NCBI GenBank assembly: GCA_934678955.1
Contig: CAKUSI010000200.1
Span: 1 to 6,762, forward strand
Length of the DNA: 6,762 nt
Direction: 5' to 3'
From: an uncultured Austwickia sp.
GTDB taxonomy: Bacteria; Actinomycetota; Actinomycetes; Actinomycetales; Dermatophilaceae
Made by a program: the position numbers and the translations under genes. The notes under the pieces were generated by a model. The model was not told where the DNA came from, made no database searches, and saw nothing but the letters and a program-made list of their open reading frames with translations. Position 1 is the stretch's first letter. Every line of letters starts with the position of its first letter. This document shows, one piece after another, positions 5,853 to 6,762 of the stretch.

Positions 5853-6479
5853 GTGGACATCACCCAGCTGATCCTCGACCAGCATGCCGGCCAGCGGCAG
5901 TTGTTTGCCTACCTCGAAGAGATCCCGAGGGACGATCTGGAGGGACTCGCCGCGGTGTGGCATCAATTGGAGAACTTCCTGTTGCTGCACGCCGAGGCGG
6001 AGGAGCTGTACTTCTACCCCGAACTGGCGAAGATCGGCACTGGCGGTGCCGATGCGCCGAGCAACACCGAGCAGATCACCGACGCCATCAAGGACCACAA
6101 CGAGATCCGCGACGCGATCCAGCGGGTGCGATCGGCGACCGTCGGATCCGACGAGTGGTGGGCCGCCGTGATCGATGCCGACGTCGCCAACAGCGACCAC
6201 ATGGGCGAGGAGGAGCGTCAGGACCTGGCCGACTTCCGCCAGCAGGCGAGCCTGGAGCTGCGGCACGAGATCGCGGTGGCGTTCCTGCGCCGCCAGGCGA
6301 TCCGGTGGGAGGAAGAGAAAATCATCCGAGACCGCGACCCGGAGCAGTACGTCGACGATGCGGAGAACGCGCCGACGAGCGATCTCGAACGTGCTGCTGC
6401 GCGCTTGGAGGAGACCCAGACGGCGACGCTGTCCAGCGGCGACCCCGAGCCCTCGCTGCGCGCCTCGCGCACAAAGTAG
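5853..6479 (+). CDS. Hemerythrin HHE-domain protein
   Basis: A 208-residue cytoplasmic protein, with no signal peptide or membrane helix. The first 130 residues form a hemerythrin/HHE four-helix bundle. H11 is in the opening helix, H46 and E50 are in LLHAEAEE, H82 is in KDHNE, and H116 and E120 are in DHMGEEE. This spacing of His and acidic residues is that of a non-haem di-iron site that binds oxygen or reacts with nitric oxide or peroxide. H37 may be an extra ligand. After the bundle, residues about 135-190 add a charged, probably helical extension (LRRQAIRWEEEKII and DLERAAARLEETQ) ending in a Ser/Arg tail. That is longer than the minimal domain of about 130 residues. The role is likely oxygen, iron or redox-stress handling; the precise activity cannot be read from sequence. 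The gene is alone on the plus strand, divergent from the glycosidase, with a repeat element in its upstream region and no obvious terminator after it. Confidence 0.88.
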   Translation: MDITQLILDQHAGQRQLFAYLEEIPRDDLEGLAAVWHQLENFLLLHAEAEELYFYPELAKIGTGGADAPSNTEQITDAIKDHNEIRDAIQRVRSATVGSDEWWAAVIDADVANSDHMGEEERQDLADFRQQASLELRHEIAVAFLRRQAIRWEEEKIIRDRDPEQYVDDAENAPTSDLERAAARLEETQTATLSSGDPEPSLRASRTK

Positions 6480-6499
6480 CCCCGATTTCTTGACGCGCA

Positions 6500-6521
6500 T
6501 GTGCCACAACTGCGCCACATT
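6500..6521. repeat. Tandem 11-bp repeat TGYGCCACA between hemerythrin gene and tRNA
   Basis: TGTGCCACA (6500-6508) is followed at an exact 11-bp step by TGCGCCACA (6511-6519). The first unit is itself a perfect odd palindrome, TGTG-C-CACA. It sits about 145 bp from the tRNA 3' end, in DNA with no gene (6480-6666). Repeats spaced by one helical turn near a tRNA are compatible with recombinase arm sites or with a transcription-factor site; neither is proven. Confidence 0.5.
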
Positions 6522-6649
6522 CCGCCGGCCCCCGGGCTTCCCCCAGCGAAGGAACCGTGGCGCTCTGCCAGGTCGGAAGGCACGCCTGGGGCACGAGGAG
6601 GGCTGTTTGCCGAGGTAGTGACGTGAGACAAGCGGGAGGTCCAGGGGCT

Positions 6650-6664
6650 TGACCTGCGGTGATG
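6650..6664. repeat. 15-bp sequence beside the tRNA, repeated inside the 5586-5718 element
   Basis: TGACCTGCGGTGATG at 6650-6664, just past the tRNA CCA end, is repeated exactly at 5635-5649, in the interior of the inverted-repeat element. The match stops at both sides. In GC-rich DNA a chance match of this length within 6.8 kb is unlikely but not excluded. Confidence 0.5.
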
Positions 6665-6666
6665 GG

Positions 6667-6742
6667 TGGTGCCCCCGGCAAGATTCGAACTTGCGACACC
6701 CGCTTTAGGAGAGCGGTGCTCTATCCCCTGAGCTACGAGGGC
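6667..6742 (-). tRNA. tRNA-Arg (anticodon CCT)
   Basis: A complete 76-nt tRNA including an encoded CCA end (6669-6667). The acceptor stem is GCCCTCG with CGGGGGC (one G-T pair). The D stem is GCTC/GAGC. The anticodon stem is CCGCT/AGCGG around the loop CTCCTAA, with anticodon CCT reading AGG. The variable loop has 5 nt, and the T stem is GCAAG/CTTGC around TTCGAAT, with discriminator base A. All arms pair fully, so the gene looks functional. It decodes a codon that is rare in high-GC actinobacteria. Its 3' end points toward the conjugation and cargo genes, the side on which elements that integrate into tRNA ends are found. No second copy of the 3' half is present in the window. Confidence 0.97.
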
Positions 6743-6744
6743 AT

Positions 6745-6761
6745 GTCCCGCGCGGCGGGAC
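6745..6761. repeat. Perfect GC-rich hairpin just 5' of the tRNA
   Basis: GTCCCGC (6745-6751) pairs with GCGGGAC (6755-6761) across a 3-nt loop, beginning two bases upstream of the mature tRNA 5' end. It could be a leader structure in the tRNA precursor, or the end signal of a neighbouring transcript beyond the right edge. No T-run is visible on either side within the window. Confidence 0.55.
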
Positions 6762-6762
6762 G

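Noticed and set aside
5664..6518. Minus-strand open frame of 284 codons
   Set aside because: It lies opposite the hemerythrin gene, runs into the repeat element and shows no family features, while the plus strand encodes a clear di-iron domain.
6322..6699. Minus-strand frame running out of the tRNA toward the hemerythrin gene, a possible integrase remnant
   Set aside because: Its start lies inside the tRNA gene, the translation is a typical tRNA read-through artefact, and no integrase catalytic residues or motifs are present.

Overview
The window is high-GC DNA with GTG/ATG starts and purine-rich ribosome binding sites, and it looks like a chromosomal segment of an actinobacterium (Actinomycetota). 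The genus cannot be fixed from sequence alone. It combines part of a conjugation-type secretion module, a secreted glycosidase-like gene, a repeat-rich intergenic segment, a hemerythrin gene and a tRNA-Arg gene. This is what one would expect in or beside an integrated mobile island.

Left half (1-3539, minus strand): a tightly packed operon read right to left. First comes a 97-residue two-helix pilin-like protein (VirB2-like topology). Then, 3 bp later, a 152-residue two-helix protein (VirB3/PrgI-like topology). Then, 5 bp later, an 887-residue VirB4-type ATPase with clear Walker A and B motifs. The next gene starts inside the ATPase stop codon (GTGA overlap) and runs off the left edge. The order pilin - VirB3-like - VirB4 is the core order of type IV secretion systems. 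Only the ATPase is recognised by sequence; the two small proteins are assigned by size, topology and position.

Middle (3540-5397): a 313-bp gene-free stretch with direct and inverted repeats lies upstream of the operon. Beyond it, also on the minus strand, is a complete gene for an exported DUF4038/apiosidase-like (GH140-type) glycoside hydrolase with a C-terminal beta-domain.

Right (5398-6762): a 455-bp intergenic region holds a perfect 23-bp inverted repeat whose right arm is followed directly by a second, near-identical 22-bp copy. The outer ends are TG...CA, which suggests a tiny non-coding transposon relic or a multi-site operator. A plus-strand hemerythrin (HHE) gene follows. Then comes a 187-bp gene-free stretch with an 11-bp tandem repeat, and a complete minus-strand tRNA-Arg (anticodon CCT) with encoded CCA. 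The 3' end of the tRNA faces the rest of the window, which is the orientation expected if an element had integrated into it. No integrase and no second copy of the tRNA end are visible here, so the island boundary is an inference.
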